Positions 25,857-34,233 of a DNA stretch of 64,000 nucleotides are shown here, piece after piece. This stretch comes from Anaerofustis stercorihominis DSM 17244 (GTDB taxonomy: Bacteria; Bacillota; Clostridia; Eubacteriales; Anaerofustaceae). Position 1 is the first letter of the stretch. Every line of letters starts with the position of its first letter. The notes beneath the pieces were generated by a model. That model was given only the letters and a program-made list of their open reading frames with translations, was not told the DNA's origin and did not search any database. A program made the translations under genes and the position numbers. The stretch is taken from positions 273,052 through 337,051 of the forward strand of contig NZ_DS560015.1 in NCBI RefSeq assembly GCF_000154825.1. The letters are read 5' to 3'.

Positions 25857-28391
25857 ATGAAAAAGAAAAGAATTTTAGCTTTTATAATGATATTTTTAAT
25901 AGCCTTGACTACCCTTAGTACTACGGTTTTTGGGTTTAATTCTTATGAAGAATATTTTAACGGAAAATATTCATATAGTCTAAAAATTCCTAAAGATAAA
26001 AAGAACGTAATAATGGAGACCAATCAGTCTTCGGTTTTGATACCATACAGCGAACAGATAAGACTTGAAATAAATGTTGAAGATGTATCTACGCTTCTTA
26101 CAAATAAAGAGCAGGAGAATTATAACGAGAGAGATCTTGAAAAATTAACTCTTAAAAGCGACGTCTTTGAAAATACATATGCGTCCGAAGCTTACATGCA
26201 GAAGAATGCGGTAAAACTCATAAAAAAATTCGCACCTTCTCCGACGCTGACAAGCATAGAAAGCTTCAAAATGGACAGAAGGAATTCTTTTAAGATATTT
26301 TATAATACAAAGATAACAGGTGCGGATAATAAAGCTGCTACGGGTCATGGGTTAATATTATTTACAATAGACGGGGGCAGAGTATACTACTTTGTATTTA
26401 CCGATAACTCTTTAAAACAAGCCAATATCACGGATTATGATTTTATAGATAAGGCGATTTCGACTGTTAACCTAGAAGATTTTGATTATACTCCGTTTAT
26501 TCTAATAGGTATCCTATGTATACTTTTGTATGTCCTTTTGATGAGCTTATATTTAAAAGCGGAAAGAAGAGCGGAAGAACGCAGGGAAAGAAAGAGAAGG
26601 GAAAAAGAACTCAAGAGAAGAAGAGCTTTAGGTATAGAGCCTATCAGTCAGGATGAAGACTACGAATATTATGATGAAATAGTCCTAGAGGAAGCGGACG
26701 AAAGCGACGAAGTCGACGGGGAAAGTGTATTTACCGTTGAACAGATAATGAAGCTATACCCTAGTCTTAAAGATATAAAAATAAAACCTCGCAGTGACGG
26801 TAAAGACCAAATAGAAACTCCGGAAACGGAAAATAAAAATATAATAGACTATAAAGAAATAGAGGAAGACCTTGATAAGAAAATCAAGGCTGATGAAGAC
26901 AGAAAATCAAAAGAAAATGAAGTAAAAGAAGAAAAAGACACTGCGGAAGAAATCGAAGAAAAAGAAAACAATTTTGAAGAAAGTAAATCCGCAGAAGTTG
27001 GTGACGGGCTTGCGGCGATGACTCCGGTAAGTAAGAGCGAAGGCTTCTACGAATTAAGAGAAGAAGATGATAAACTGAAAGAAGAAATCGGATTTGAACT
27101 TGCGGGAAGACGGGAAAAAGGCGATAAGCTATCCGTAAAAAATGATAATATTTATGATGATGACGGCGAGGGTTTTGTATTCGAAGATATAAGCGAAGAA
27201 GATATCGGTAACAAAAATGATAATCTTGATTTGAGTTTCAGAGAAGAGTATCAAAGTCCCGAAGACTTAATAAATACGGCTGACTTCGGTAAAGAGATCG
27301 ATGACGACAGTGTGTCAGACCTTGATTACAGCTTTGAAGATGAAGCAGATGGGGATATCCCTATGGATGAAGTGAATATCGACCAAGCTGATATAGTCGA
27401 TAATTCAGAAATCGGTGATGAGTTGTTTGAAGATATATTAAACGATACCGAACTCGACACCATGAACAACGAATATATGACCGATGAAACTGAAAATAAG
27501 GTTAATATCGTTGAAGATGAAGTCGAAACGGCTAAAGCCGAAGGTACAGCAGAGAATAGTTTGGTAAATACAGATAACACAGATGAAGATATTAATAGTT
27601 CCGATGATGTTTTAGAAGAAGACTCCAAGGATAAATTATCGGGAAATGATGACGCTGATTTAAATAAATCCGATAATGATATAGATGATGTGTCTGTATC
27701 AGATGAGAGTGATGCGGATGAAGTCGTTTCCGATGAAGTGGTTGATGAAAGCATATCAAAGGATGAAGAAATAAACAGTGAAACATTTAATGATACTGAA
27801 GATGATAAAGCAGAAGTATTTGAAAATACTGATACTGTTAAATCCGAGGAAGAAGCTTCAGATAATAAATATTCGGAAGAAGATGTAAATACCGATAATG
27901 AAGAGATTTCAGAAGACATTAATAATGCGGAAGAAACTTCTGATGAGGACGGTTTTGAAGGTATTTACGACGAAGTCTTAAAAAGTGAAGAAACATTAAA
28001 TAATGAAGACTTGACTGATAATGAAGACAACAGCATTGAAGATGAATTGTCACAAGAAACGGAAGAGACTTTAAGCGAAGAGGACATCGATAGTATAATC
28101 AGCGAAATAGACGAAGAGAGTGATAGCAAAAAGACTGATACTGTCCTTGACAATATTGAGAGCGGGATTGAAACACAAAGTTCGGAAGGTACTTATACGG
28201 AGAATGATTTAGAAGATAAAGAAGTATCTGTCGATAAAACGGAAGAAGAAAACCGTGAGCAGGAAACAAAAGGCGATATGACTCAAGACTTCAAAGATAA
28301 TGAAATAGATGAAGTCCTTATATCCAATGATAAAAAAGAAGTAACGGATGAGTTTTCTCAGATGGTTGATTTCTTGGATAGCGAAGAGTAA
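25857..28391 (+). CDS. Very acidic single-pass membrane protein, unrecognised
   Basis: An 844-residue protein. Residues 1-24 are a signal peptide, 25-205 an extracytoplasmic domain with SYSLKIPKDKKNVI, like a PsbP/DcrB-type lipid- or envelope-protein fold. A transmembrane helix lies at about 213-233, then a dense basic stretch (RRAEERRERKRREKELKRRR). Some 600 residues of Asp/Glu-rich disordered sequence follow. The tail is repetitive in composition (EEDI, DNEE, SDE) without exact repeats. The cytoplasmic side is expected to be the acidic tail if the basic stretch obeys the positive-inside rule. No function is proposed. Confidence 0.7.
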   Translation: MKKKRILAFIMIFLIALTTLSTTVFGFNSYEEYFNGKYSYSLKIPKDKKNVIMETNQSSVLIPYSEQIRLEINVEDVSTLLTNKEQENYNERDLEKLTLKSDVFENTYASEAYMQKNAVKLIKKFAPSPTLTSIESFKMDRRNSFKIFYNTKITGADNKAATGHGLILFTIDGGRVYYFVFTDNSLKQANITDYDFIDKAISTVNLEDFDYTPFILIGILCILLYVLLMSLYLKAERRAEERRERKRREKELKRRRALGIEPISQDEDYEYYDEIVLEEADESDEVDGESVFTVEQIMKLYPSLKDIKIKPRSDGKDQIETPETENKNIIDYKEIEEDLDKKIKADEDRKSKENEVKEEKDTAEEIEEKENNFEESKSAEVGDGLAAMTPVSKSEGFYELREEDDKLKEEIGFELAGRREKGDKLSVKNDNIYDDDGEGFVFEDISEEDIGNKNDNLDLSFREEYQSPEDLINTADFGKEIDDDSVSDLDYSFEDEADGDIPMDEVNIDQADIVDNSEIGDELFEDILNDTELDTMNNEYMTDETENKVNIVEDEVETAKAEGTAENSLVNTDNTDEDINSSDDVLEEDSKDKLSGNDDADLNKSDNDIDDVSVSDESDADEVVSDEVVDESISKDEEINSETFNDTEDDKAEVFENTDTVKSEEEASDNKYSEEDVNTDNEEISEDINNAEETSDEDGFEGIYDEVLKSEETLNNEDLTDNEDNSIEDELSQETEETLSEEDIDSIISEIDEESDSKKTDTVLDNIESGIETQSSEGTYTENDLEDKEVSVDKTEEENREQETKGDMTQDFKDNEIDEVLISNDKKEVTDEFSQMVDFLDSEE

Positions 28392-28392
28392 T

Positions 28393-28430
28393 AAAAAGAG
28401 TGAGGGAGATATTTTCCCTTGCTCTTTTTG
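28393..28430 (+). terminator. Intrinsic terminator
   Basis: AAAAAGAG-GAGGG pairs with CCCT-GCTCTTTTT, with a loop of about ten bases. Confidence 0.8.
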
Positions 28431-28503
28431 CGATTTACCACTAGGATTTTATTTTGTTTTGTAGTAAAATATAATAAGAATAATTATTATAACGGAGGAA
28501 ATT

Positions 28504-29415
28504 ATGCCTGCTAGTGAAGCGTGTCTTGAATGTAACAGAAAAAGATATACCAAGTTTGCAAATGACAATATCGATAAAGATAAAATAGCGAACTTTTTAG
28601 AAGAAGTGGAAGAAGCGATAGTCAAAGCTCCTTATCAGGAACTTGAATCTACCTGGGAAAGGATTGCGAGAAAGTATGTAAAAAGCGATGATATACATAA
28701 GAAAGAAAAAGAAATGTATCAGCAGTGCATACTGTCTATGAAAGACGATATCGAAAAAATGCTTGATGAAAGCGACGATATAATAAACGATGCCATTAAG
28801 TTTGCGATAGCCGGGAATGTAATAGACTTTGCTACAAGACCGGACCTTACTTTGGAGGAACTTAAAGAAGTCATAAACGGAGTAAAGAATATCAAATTCG
28901 ACGAAGAATTATATTCGAAATTTATAGAAGAACTAGAAAACGCAAAAGAAGTCGTTATACTTCTGGATAATGTGGGAGAAGTTGTTTTGGATTCTCTCTT
29001 ATGTAAAAAGCTTAAGACGGTTTATCCCGATAAGCATATAACGGTTGTGCCCGCATCTTATCCCATTTCAAGCGATACAACAGCTAAAGAAGCTTATGAA
29101 AGCGGTATAGCCGATTATGCGGATATAGTACCAAACGGTAATGATATAGTAGGTACATATCTGCCAAAATGCTCAAAAGAATGTATTGACGTTTTGGATA
29201 GAGCTGATATAATAATCTCTAAAGGCATGGCGAATTTCGAAGTCATGTCGGGAAGTAAATATAATGTATATTACTTCTTCTTATGCAAATGTAAATTTTA
29301 CTGTGAAGCGCTGGACGCTGAAATGATGCAGGAAATGTTTATAAGTGATAAATATTCCAACGTAGGAAAAAGAATGGAAAAAACATGGAAGGAATTAGGA
29401 AGAACAGATGAATAA
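28504..29415 (+). CDS. DUF89/ARMT1-like metal-dependent phosphatase
   Basis: A 303-residue protein. The N-terminal CLEC pair, the central LLDNVGEVVLD (metal-binding D-N-x-G-E) and the late DIIISKGMANFEVMSG match COG1578 damage-control phosphatases, which remove phosphate from reactive or wasteful sugar phosphates such as fructose phosphates. It overlaps the hxlB-like gene by 8 bp, implying translational coupling and a shared hexulose-phosphate role. AACGGAGG site. Confidence 0.85.
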   Translation: MPASEACLECNRKRYTKFANDNIDKDKIANFLEEVEEAIVKAPYQELESTWERIARKYVKSDDIHKKEKEMYQQCILSMKDDIEKMLDESDDIINDAIKFAIAGNVIDFATRPDLTLEELKEVINGVKNIKFDEELYSKFIEELENAKEVVILLDNVGEVVLDSLLCKKLKTVYPDKHITVVPASYPISSDTTAKEAYESGIADYADIVPNGNDIVGTYLPKCSKECIDVLDRADIIISKGMANFEVMSGSKYNVYYFFLCKCKFYCEALDAEMMQEMFISDKYSNVGKRMEKTWKELGRTDE

Positions 29416-29953
29416 AAGAAGAGAAGTAGCAAATGAATTAGTAGAATTAATGGATAAAGTAAGCGATGAACAAATAGAAAAATTCGAAGAAGTTTTGGAA
29501 GGTGCCAACAGGATCTTTACATCTGGAATGGGCAGAAGCGGATTTATGATGAGAGGTTTCGCAATGAGACTTATGCATATGGGATATAAGACATATGTGG
29601 TAGGAGAAACTACTACTCCGGCAATCCTTGAAGGTGATTTGCTTGTACTCGGTTCAGGTTCCGGTAAGACTTCAGGACTTGTGGCAATGGCTAAAAAAGC
29701 CAAAGAAATGGGAGCAAAAATCGCTTTGATATCTTCTAACGATAAAGACGGGATAGCGGAACTTGCAGACGTTGTAATTACGGTAGGGGCACAGACAAAA
29801 GATAAGTCCGACAGCGGAAGTTCAATACAGCCTATGGGTACATTATTTGAACAGGGGTTACTTCTTGTATGTGATTCCGTAATACTCGATATCATGGAAG
29901 ACCTTGATACCGACGGAGCCGAAATGTACAAAAACCATGCAAATTTAGAATAA
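29408..29953 (+). CDS. hxlB: 6-phospho-3-hexuloisomerase
   Basis: A 181-residue SIS-domain protein. TSGMGRSGFMMRGFAMRLMHM, VVGETTTPAI and LVLGSGSGKTSGL are characteristic of HxlB, which interconverts 3-hexulose-6-phosphate and fructose-6-phosphate. The C-terminal SIQPMGTLFEQGLLL has the conserved catalytic Glu region. The aldolase partner HxlA is absent from the window; the partner here is a DUF89 phosphatase. Confidence 0.87.
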   Translation: MNKRREVANELVELMDKVSDEQIEKFEEVLEGANRIFTSGMGRSGFMMRGFAMRLMHMGYKTYVVGETTTPAILEGDLLVLGSGSGKTSGLVAMAKKAKEMGAKIALISSNDKDGIAELADVVITVGAQTKDKSDSGSSIQPMGTLFEQGLLLVCDSVILDIMEDLDTDGAEMYKNHANLE

Positions 29954-29962
29954 TTTTAATAT

Positions 29963-29998
29963 TGACACCGCTGACAATATACAGCGGTGTATTTTTTT
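29963..29998 (+). terminator. Intrinsic terminator
   Basis: ACACCGCTG and CAGCGGTGT pair around ACAATATA, then a long T tract. Confidence 0.92.
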
Positions 29999-30013
29999 AT
30001 AAAGAGGGAAGTT

Positions 30014-31625
30014 ATGAAAAAGTATTTAAAAAGTTTTGTTGTATTTTGTTTGGTGTTTAGTTTCATTTTTACAAATTTTTACGGAAGTTTGAATGTCATA
30101 AATGCGGATAATATAAAGGAAGAATACTCCGATATTACGAAAGAATTAAGTGAAAACGATAATGATACCAAAGAAAAAGATGATAAAAATAAACAAACAA
30201 ATGATAAAACAGTTAATGACGAAATAGGTAAAGATAAATCTGACGAAAAATAAGAAAATGATAAAGAAGCAAAAAAAGAAAAAAGAAGTAAGAAAACCAA
30301 GGATATAAAAGAAGAAACGGAAGCCGAAGCTATCTCTCTCGATTTTAAAAATAAAAAGATATCAAAGGGTCAGTCTTATACTTTAAATGTCAGGTTCTTA
30401 CCTGACGGATCAGAAAAAAGCGAGCTTATATTTAAGAGCGAGAACACAAAGGTCGTAAGCGTAAGTTCAAAGGGTGTCATAAAAGGGTTAAATTACGGGC
30501 AGACTGTTATTGATATAAAAACCAAGGACGAAAAGCTAAGTACAAAAGTAACGATTCAAGTGGTTCCGAAGTATCCTACGGTAAAACTGAAAAATTACTT
30601 AAGCAAATCCATAAAGATATCGTGGAATAAAATAAGCGATGTACACGGATATAAAATTTATTTTAAGACGAGCAAAAGCGGAGAATATAATTATCTCACA
30701 TCGGTGAGTAAGACGGGAAATTCTTTTGTTCACAGAAAACTTACCGGTAATAAAGTTTATTATTATAAAGTAGTTTCATATGTAAAAGTAAAAGATAAGA
30801 ATATATATAGTACATATAGCGAGAAATCTTTAAAAGCGGTATCAAAGTCTTATGTAACCGTCATGCTGGATTCGGGACACAGAGGAAAATATGGAAGAGA
30901 CTATGGAGCAAAGGGGATAGATAAAAAAAACATGGGAAGTTAGTCTTAACGATAAGTTTGTTTCGGCTTTGGCGAAGAAGCTTAAAAAAGAAGGGTATAA
31001 TGTCATATATACAAGAAAACCATATAAAAAATTATCATTTAAAAATTTAAGGGAGCTTTCAAAATACGCCAATAAAAAAAATCCGGACTTATTCGTCAGT
31101 ATTCATCATAATTCGAGTACATCAAAGAAAGCAAAGGGATATGCAGTGTATTATTCCACATATAAAAAGTACCTTGATAATAAAGGATTATACGTAAAAA
31201 TCTATTCAAAGAAATATGGAAGCGGCAGGAAGTATTATAAAGTAAGCAAAATAAAATACTCAAAATCGGGAAGTCCTACAATATATTTTAAGTTTGGTAA
31301 GAAGACAAAGAAAATCAGTCCGTCAACGGGACTTAGATATAACATTATAGATAAATCTCCCTGTGCAAGTGCCGTTAACACGAAAAAAGCCGCATCTTAT
31401 GTAAGTAAAGAGATAAAAACATCTAAGATACTCCGACCTTTCGAAGGCGGTTTGGTTGAAAATGATTTTATAGTTACTTCGGAAACAAACGCTCCTTCTT
31501 TTATGCTTGAAGCGGGATTTGTATCCAATAAATCGGAACTTAATAAACTTAAGAATTCCAAATTCAGAGATAAATATACTACTTGTCTTGTTAAAGGAAT
31601 AAACAAATATTTTGGGGTAAAATAA
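30014..31625 (+). pseudogene. N-acetylmuramoyl-L-alanine amidase, interrupted by TAA and by a frameshift at A8
   Basis: Start ATG 30014 with AGAGGGAAG, then a signal peptide, a Lys/Asp/Glu-rich linker, a Big_2-like domain (SLDFKNKKISKGQSYTLNV...), an FN3-like domain (ISWNKISDVHGYKIYFKT) and a C-terminal amidase_3 domain. Zinc ligands are visible in LDSGHRGKYG, TWEVSLND, SIHHNSS and FMLEAGFVS. The frame is broken twice: a TAA at 30251-30253 in the linker, and an extra A in the run of eight at 30923-30930, just before the second zinc ligand. With seven A the domain is intact. Total length would be about 537 codons. Confidence 0.83.
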
Positions 31626-31697
31626 TATTAAATTTTCATTAGAAATATAATGTAAATTTTTTATGTATGATATAATACATAAAAGGAGAAAAGCAAA

Positions 31698-32156
31698 ATG
31701 AATTTTACAAGTGAAAACATGATACTTATTTGGCTGATACTTCTGGTTTTATTTGTTGTAATAGAAGTTTTGACCACTCAGCTTGTATCCATTTGGTTTG
31801 CCGGAGGCTCTTTGATATCTCTTATACTAAGCTTTTTGGATGTTAATATCGTGATACAGGTAATAGTATTTTTTATAACATCCATAATATTCTTATGTAT
31901 AACTTATCCGCTGTATCACAAATATGTTAAAAGTGAAATCGTACCTTTGAATGCGGATAGTTTGATAGGGATGTATGCGGTAGTTATAAAGGAGATAAAT
32001 AATAAGGAAGCTGTAGGGCAGGTTAAAGTCAAGGGACAGGTATGGTCGGCTCTTAATGAAATCGACGAAATAATTCCCGAAGGCGAAGAAGTAAAGATCA
32101 TAAAAATCGAAGGCGTACATGTCATCGTACAAAAAAAAGAAAAAGAAAGAGGTTAG
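31698..32156 (+). CDS. NfeD-family membrane protein
   Basis: A 152-residue short NfeD: two to three transmembrane helices (WLILLVLFVVIEVLTTQLV, then ASLISLILSFLDV-like and IVIQVIVFFITSIIFLCIT) and a C-terminal OB-fold with GMYAVVIKEI and KVKGQVWSAL. NfeD proteins are encoded with SPFH proteins and help organise membrane microdomains or quality control. Followed after 3 bp by the SPFH gene. Confidence 0.88.
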   Translation: MNFTSENMILIWLILLVLFVVIEVLTTQLVSIWFAGGSLISLILSFLDVNIVIQVIVFFITSIIFLCITYPLYHKYVKSEIVPLNADSLIGMYAVVIKEINNKEAVGQVKVKGQVWSALNEIDEIIPEGEEVKIIKIEGVHVIVQKKEKERG

Positions 32157-32159
32157 AAA

Positions 32160-33095
32160 ATGTTCGCAATTTTATTATTCATTATTCTTATAGTATTTAT
32201 TATGGCAGTGCTTGTATTAAACGTTAAAATCGTTGCACAGTCATATGCTTACGTAATAGAAAGGCTCGGTTCCTACAGGACAACATGGGAAACGGGACTT
32301 CACATCAAGATACCTTTCATTGAAGTCGTTGCAAAGAAAGTATCTTTAAAAGAGCAGGTTATCGACTTCCCGCCTCAGCCGGTTATAACGAAAGATAACG
32401 TAACTATGCAGATTGATACTGTAGTGTATTTTCAAATAACAGACCCTAAACTTTATACTTACGGGGTTGAAAGACCAATACAGGCTATCGAAGTACTTAC
32501 TGCAACTACACTTAGAAATATCATAGGGGATATGGAGCTTGATGAAACTTTGACAAGCAGGGATGTAGTAAATACAAAGCTTAGAGTTATTCTTGATGAA
32601 GCTACAGACCCATGGGGAATAAAAGTAAACAGAGTAGAACTTAAGAATATCCTTCCTCCTAGAGAAATCCAGGATGCAATGGAAAAACAGATGAAGGCTG
32701 AAAGAGAAAGAAGAGAAAGTATCCTTAGAGCCGAAGGTGAAAAGAAGAGTGCCATACTCATCGCCGAAGGTGAAAAGGAAGCGGCTATCCTTAGAGCCGA
32801 AGCATCAAAACAAAGTAAGATAAAAGAAGCCGAAGGTAATGCTGAAGCTGTAATCAAAATGCAGGAAGCCAATGCCGAAGGTATCAGGATGATAAACGAA
32901 GCAAAGGCGGGACAGGAATATATCGCACTTAAATCTCTTGAAACATTCTCTGAAGTTTCAAAGGGTAAATCTACAAAAATTATCATTCCTTCCGAAATCC
33001 AAAATATGGCAGGTTTGTTATCTTCTTTAAAAGAAACCGTAATAGACGGCGATATCGAAGAAAACGAAGCAAAAGAAGCTAAGAAGGAACAATAA
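32160..33095 (+). CDS. SPFH/band 7 (stomatin/QmcA-like) membrane protein
   Basis: A 311-residue protein with an N-terminal membrane anchor (residues 1-22), an SPFH domain (YVIERLGSYRTTWETGLH, then DNVTMQIDTVVYFQITDP) and a long Ala/Glu-rich coiled coil (about 175-245) for oligomerisation. This is the classic stomatin/QmcA layout. Paired with NfeD. ARGE-like repeats such as AEGEKKSAIL and AEGEKEAAIL are seen. Confidence 0.92.
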   Translation: MFAILLFIILIVFIMAVLVLNVKIVAQSYAYVIERLGSYRTTWETGLHIKIPFIEVVAKKVSLKEQVIDFPPQPVITKDNVTMQIDTVVYFQITDPKLYTYGVERPIQAIEVLTATTLRNIIGDMELDETLTSRDVVNTKLRVILDEATDPWGIKVNRVELKNILPPREIQDAMEKQMKAERERRESILRAEGEKKSAILIAEGEKEAAILRAEASKQSKIKEAEGNAEAVIKMQEANAEGIRMINEAKAGQEYIALKSLETFSEVSKGKSTKIIIPSEIQNMAGLLSSLKETVIDGDIEENEAKEAKKEQ

Positions 33096-33099
33096 TAAA

Positions 33100-33522
33100 A
33101 TGTCAAAAAAAGTTCTTGTTATAAACGGACCGAATATCAATATGCTGGGCAGAAGAGAAAAGGATCTTTACGGAAAAGAAGATTATGCCTATCTGTGTGA
33201 TATTATCAACAAAAAAGCAAATGAACTTGATTATGAAGTGGAGATGTATCAGTCCAACAGTGAGGGAAGTATCATAACGAAGATACAGCAGTCTCTCGAT
33301 GAAGCGGATGATATAATCATCAATCCCGCGGCTTATACGCATACTTCTGTTGGTATCCTTGATGCACTGAAAATGTTCAAAGGAAAAATCATTGAAGTTC
33401 ATATAAGTGATATAAGCGAGAGGGAAGAGTTTAGGAAACATTCTTATGTGTCTTATGTCGCTACAAAGAGGATCATCGGAAAAGGGCTTGAAGGTTATCT
33501 TTTGGCTTTGGAAGAATTATAA
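33100..33522 (+). CDS. aroQ: Type II 3-dehydroquinate dehydratase
   Basis: A 140-residue enzyme of the shikimate pathway. The catalytic Tyr-containing loop NMLGRREKDLYG, the SNSEGSIITKIQ block, NPAAYTHTSVGILDAL and the EVHISDI with catalytic His are all present. Located 4 bp after the SPFH gene, so co-transcribed with nfeD-SPFH although unrelated in function; no other aro genes are near. Confidence 0.94.
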   Translation: MSKKVLVINGPNINMLGRREKDLYGKEDYAYLCDIINKKANELDYEVEMYQSNSEGSIITKIQQSLDEADDIIINPAAYTHTSVGILDALKMFKGKIIEVHISDISEREEFRKHSYVSYVATKRIIGKGLEGYLLALEEL

Positions 33523-33546
33523 AATTGGGGGAATACCCATTAAATT

Positions 33547-33582
33547 AAAAAAAGTCCCAGTAAAATTACTGGGACTTTTTTT
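33547..33582 (+). terminator. Intrinsic terminator of the nfeD-SPFH-aroQ operon
   Basis: AAAAAGTCCCAGT and ACTGGGACTTTTT pair around AAAATT, followed by T residues. Confidence 0.92.
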
Positions 33583-33583
33583 G

Positions 33584-34112
33584 TGCAAGACGAAGTCTTG
33601 CCACTTTTTTGCAGGACTTTGTCCTGCTAGCTACATCAAGGGCTTTGCCCTTAAACCCTTATAAGGGGCGCTGTCCCTAAAACCCCGGCACTTTTTAAAA
33701 GATTAAAAAGTGCCAAAAAATCTCCGCTCAAGCCGCGGTGGCTTATAGCGACTGGATTTCCTCAGAAAATCTACCCGATTTTCTGGGAACAGTCGCTAAC
33801 CCCACCCCCTTTACATTGAAAGTTTTATATTTTATTAAAGGTTATAACTCTTTTAGGTAATATGCGGGTGAGTTACATCAGTAAGTTTAATATTCTTTTT
33901 GCTGAAGGCTTTAGCACCACGCAGTGGAAGAATTTGACTGTTTACCCATTAATAAATGGGCTGGATTTTATTAAAATCCAGATGTGCCTTGGCATATTAA
34001 ACAACACGAGCGGATTTGCGTCAGCAAGATTTGAGAGTTTCCATAAGTTTATTTTTTCTTTGGAAAAAACTTCGTCGGGTTTTTAAGGGGTGCAAGGGGC
34101 AGTGCCCCTATG
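33584..34112. repeat. Palindrome-rich interspersed repeat, copy 3 (two inverted units)
   Basis: The left unit starts with hairpins GCAAGAC/GTCTTGC, GCAGGAC/GTCCTGC and AAGGGC/GCCCTT. It continues with GGCACTTTTT/AAAAAGTGCC (33687-33714) and the nested hairpin at 33747-33797 (outer AGCGACTG/CAGTCGCT, inner CAGAAAATC/GATTTTCTG). The right unit is inverted, with CCCATT/AATGGG, CTGGATTTT/AAAATCCAG and TGCC/GGCA hairpins, and ends GGGGC-agt-GCCCC. Confidence 0.85.
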
Positions 34113-34167
34113 TAGTTTATTTATAAAAGAAAATGCAGTATTTTGTAATTTATGTGAAAAAATTGTA

Positions 34168-34196
34168 TTGTCGTGATGACATAAAAATGATATAAT
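34168..34196 (+). promoter_or_regulatory. SigA promoter of the NCS2 permease gene
   Basis: TTGTCG (34168-34173) and TATAAT (34191-34196) are 17 bp apart. No purine riboswitch is seen in the 38 bp leader. Confidence 0.6.
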
Positions 34197-34233
34197 GAAG
34201 TCTGATTTATTATTATTTATAGGGAGGAACAGA

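Noticed and set aside
27326-27919. 197-codon serine-rich frame on the minus strand
   Set aside because: It is the antisense of the Asp/Glu-rich coding region (GAA/GAT read as TTC/ATC, and TCx codons); low-complexity composition keeps the frame open. No ribosome site.
33862-34086. Open frame encoding a peptide similar to that of the frame at 42217-42426
   Set aside because: Both lie wholly inside the palindromic repeat. The similarity follows from the repeat itself, there is no ribosome site, and other copies carry stops in this frame.
34195-34233. Upstream extension of the purine permease gene
   Set aside because: It starts within the -10 element and the true ATG at 34234 has a GGGAGG site.
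34113-34233. Purine riboswitch before the NCS2 permease
   Set aside because: The promoter is only about 40 bp from the start codon, which leaves no room for an aptamer, and no aptamer landmarks are seen.
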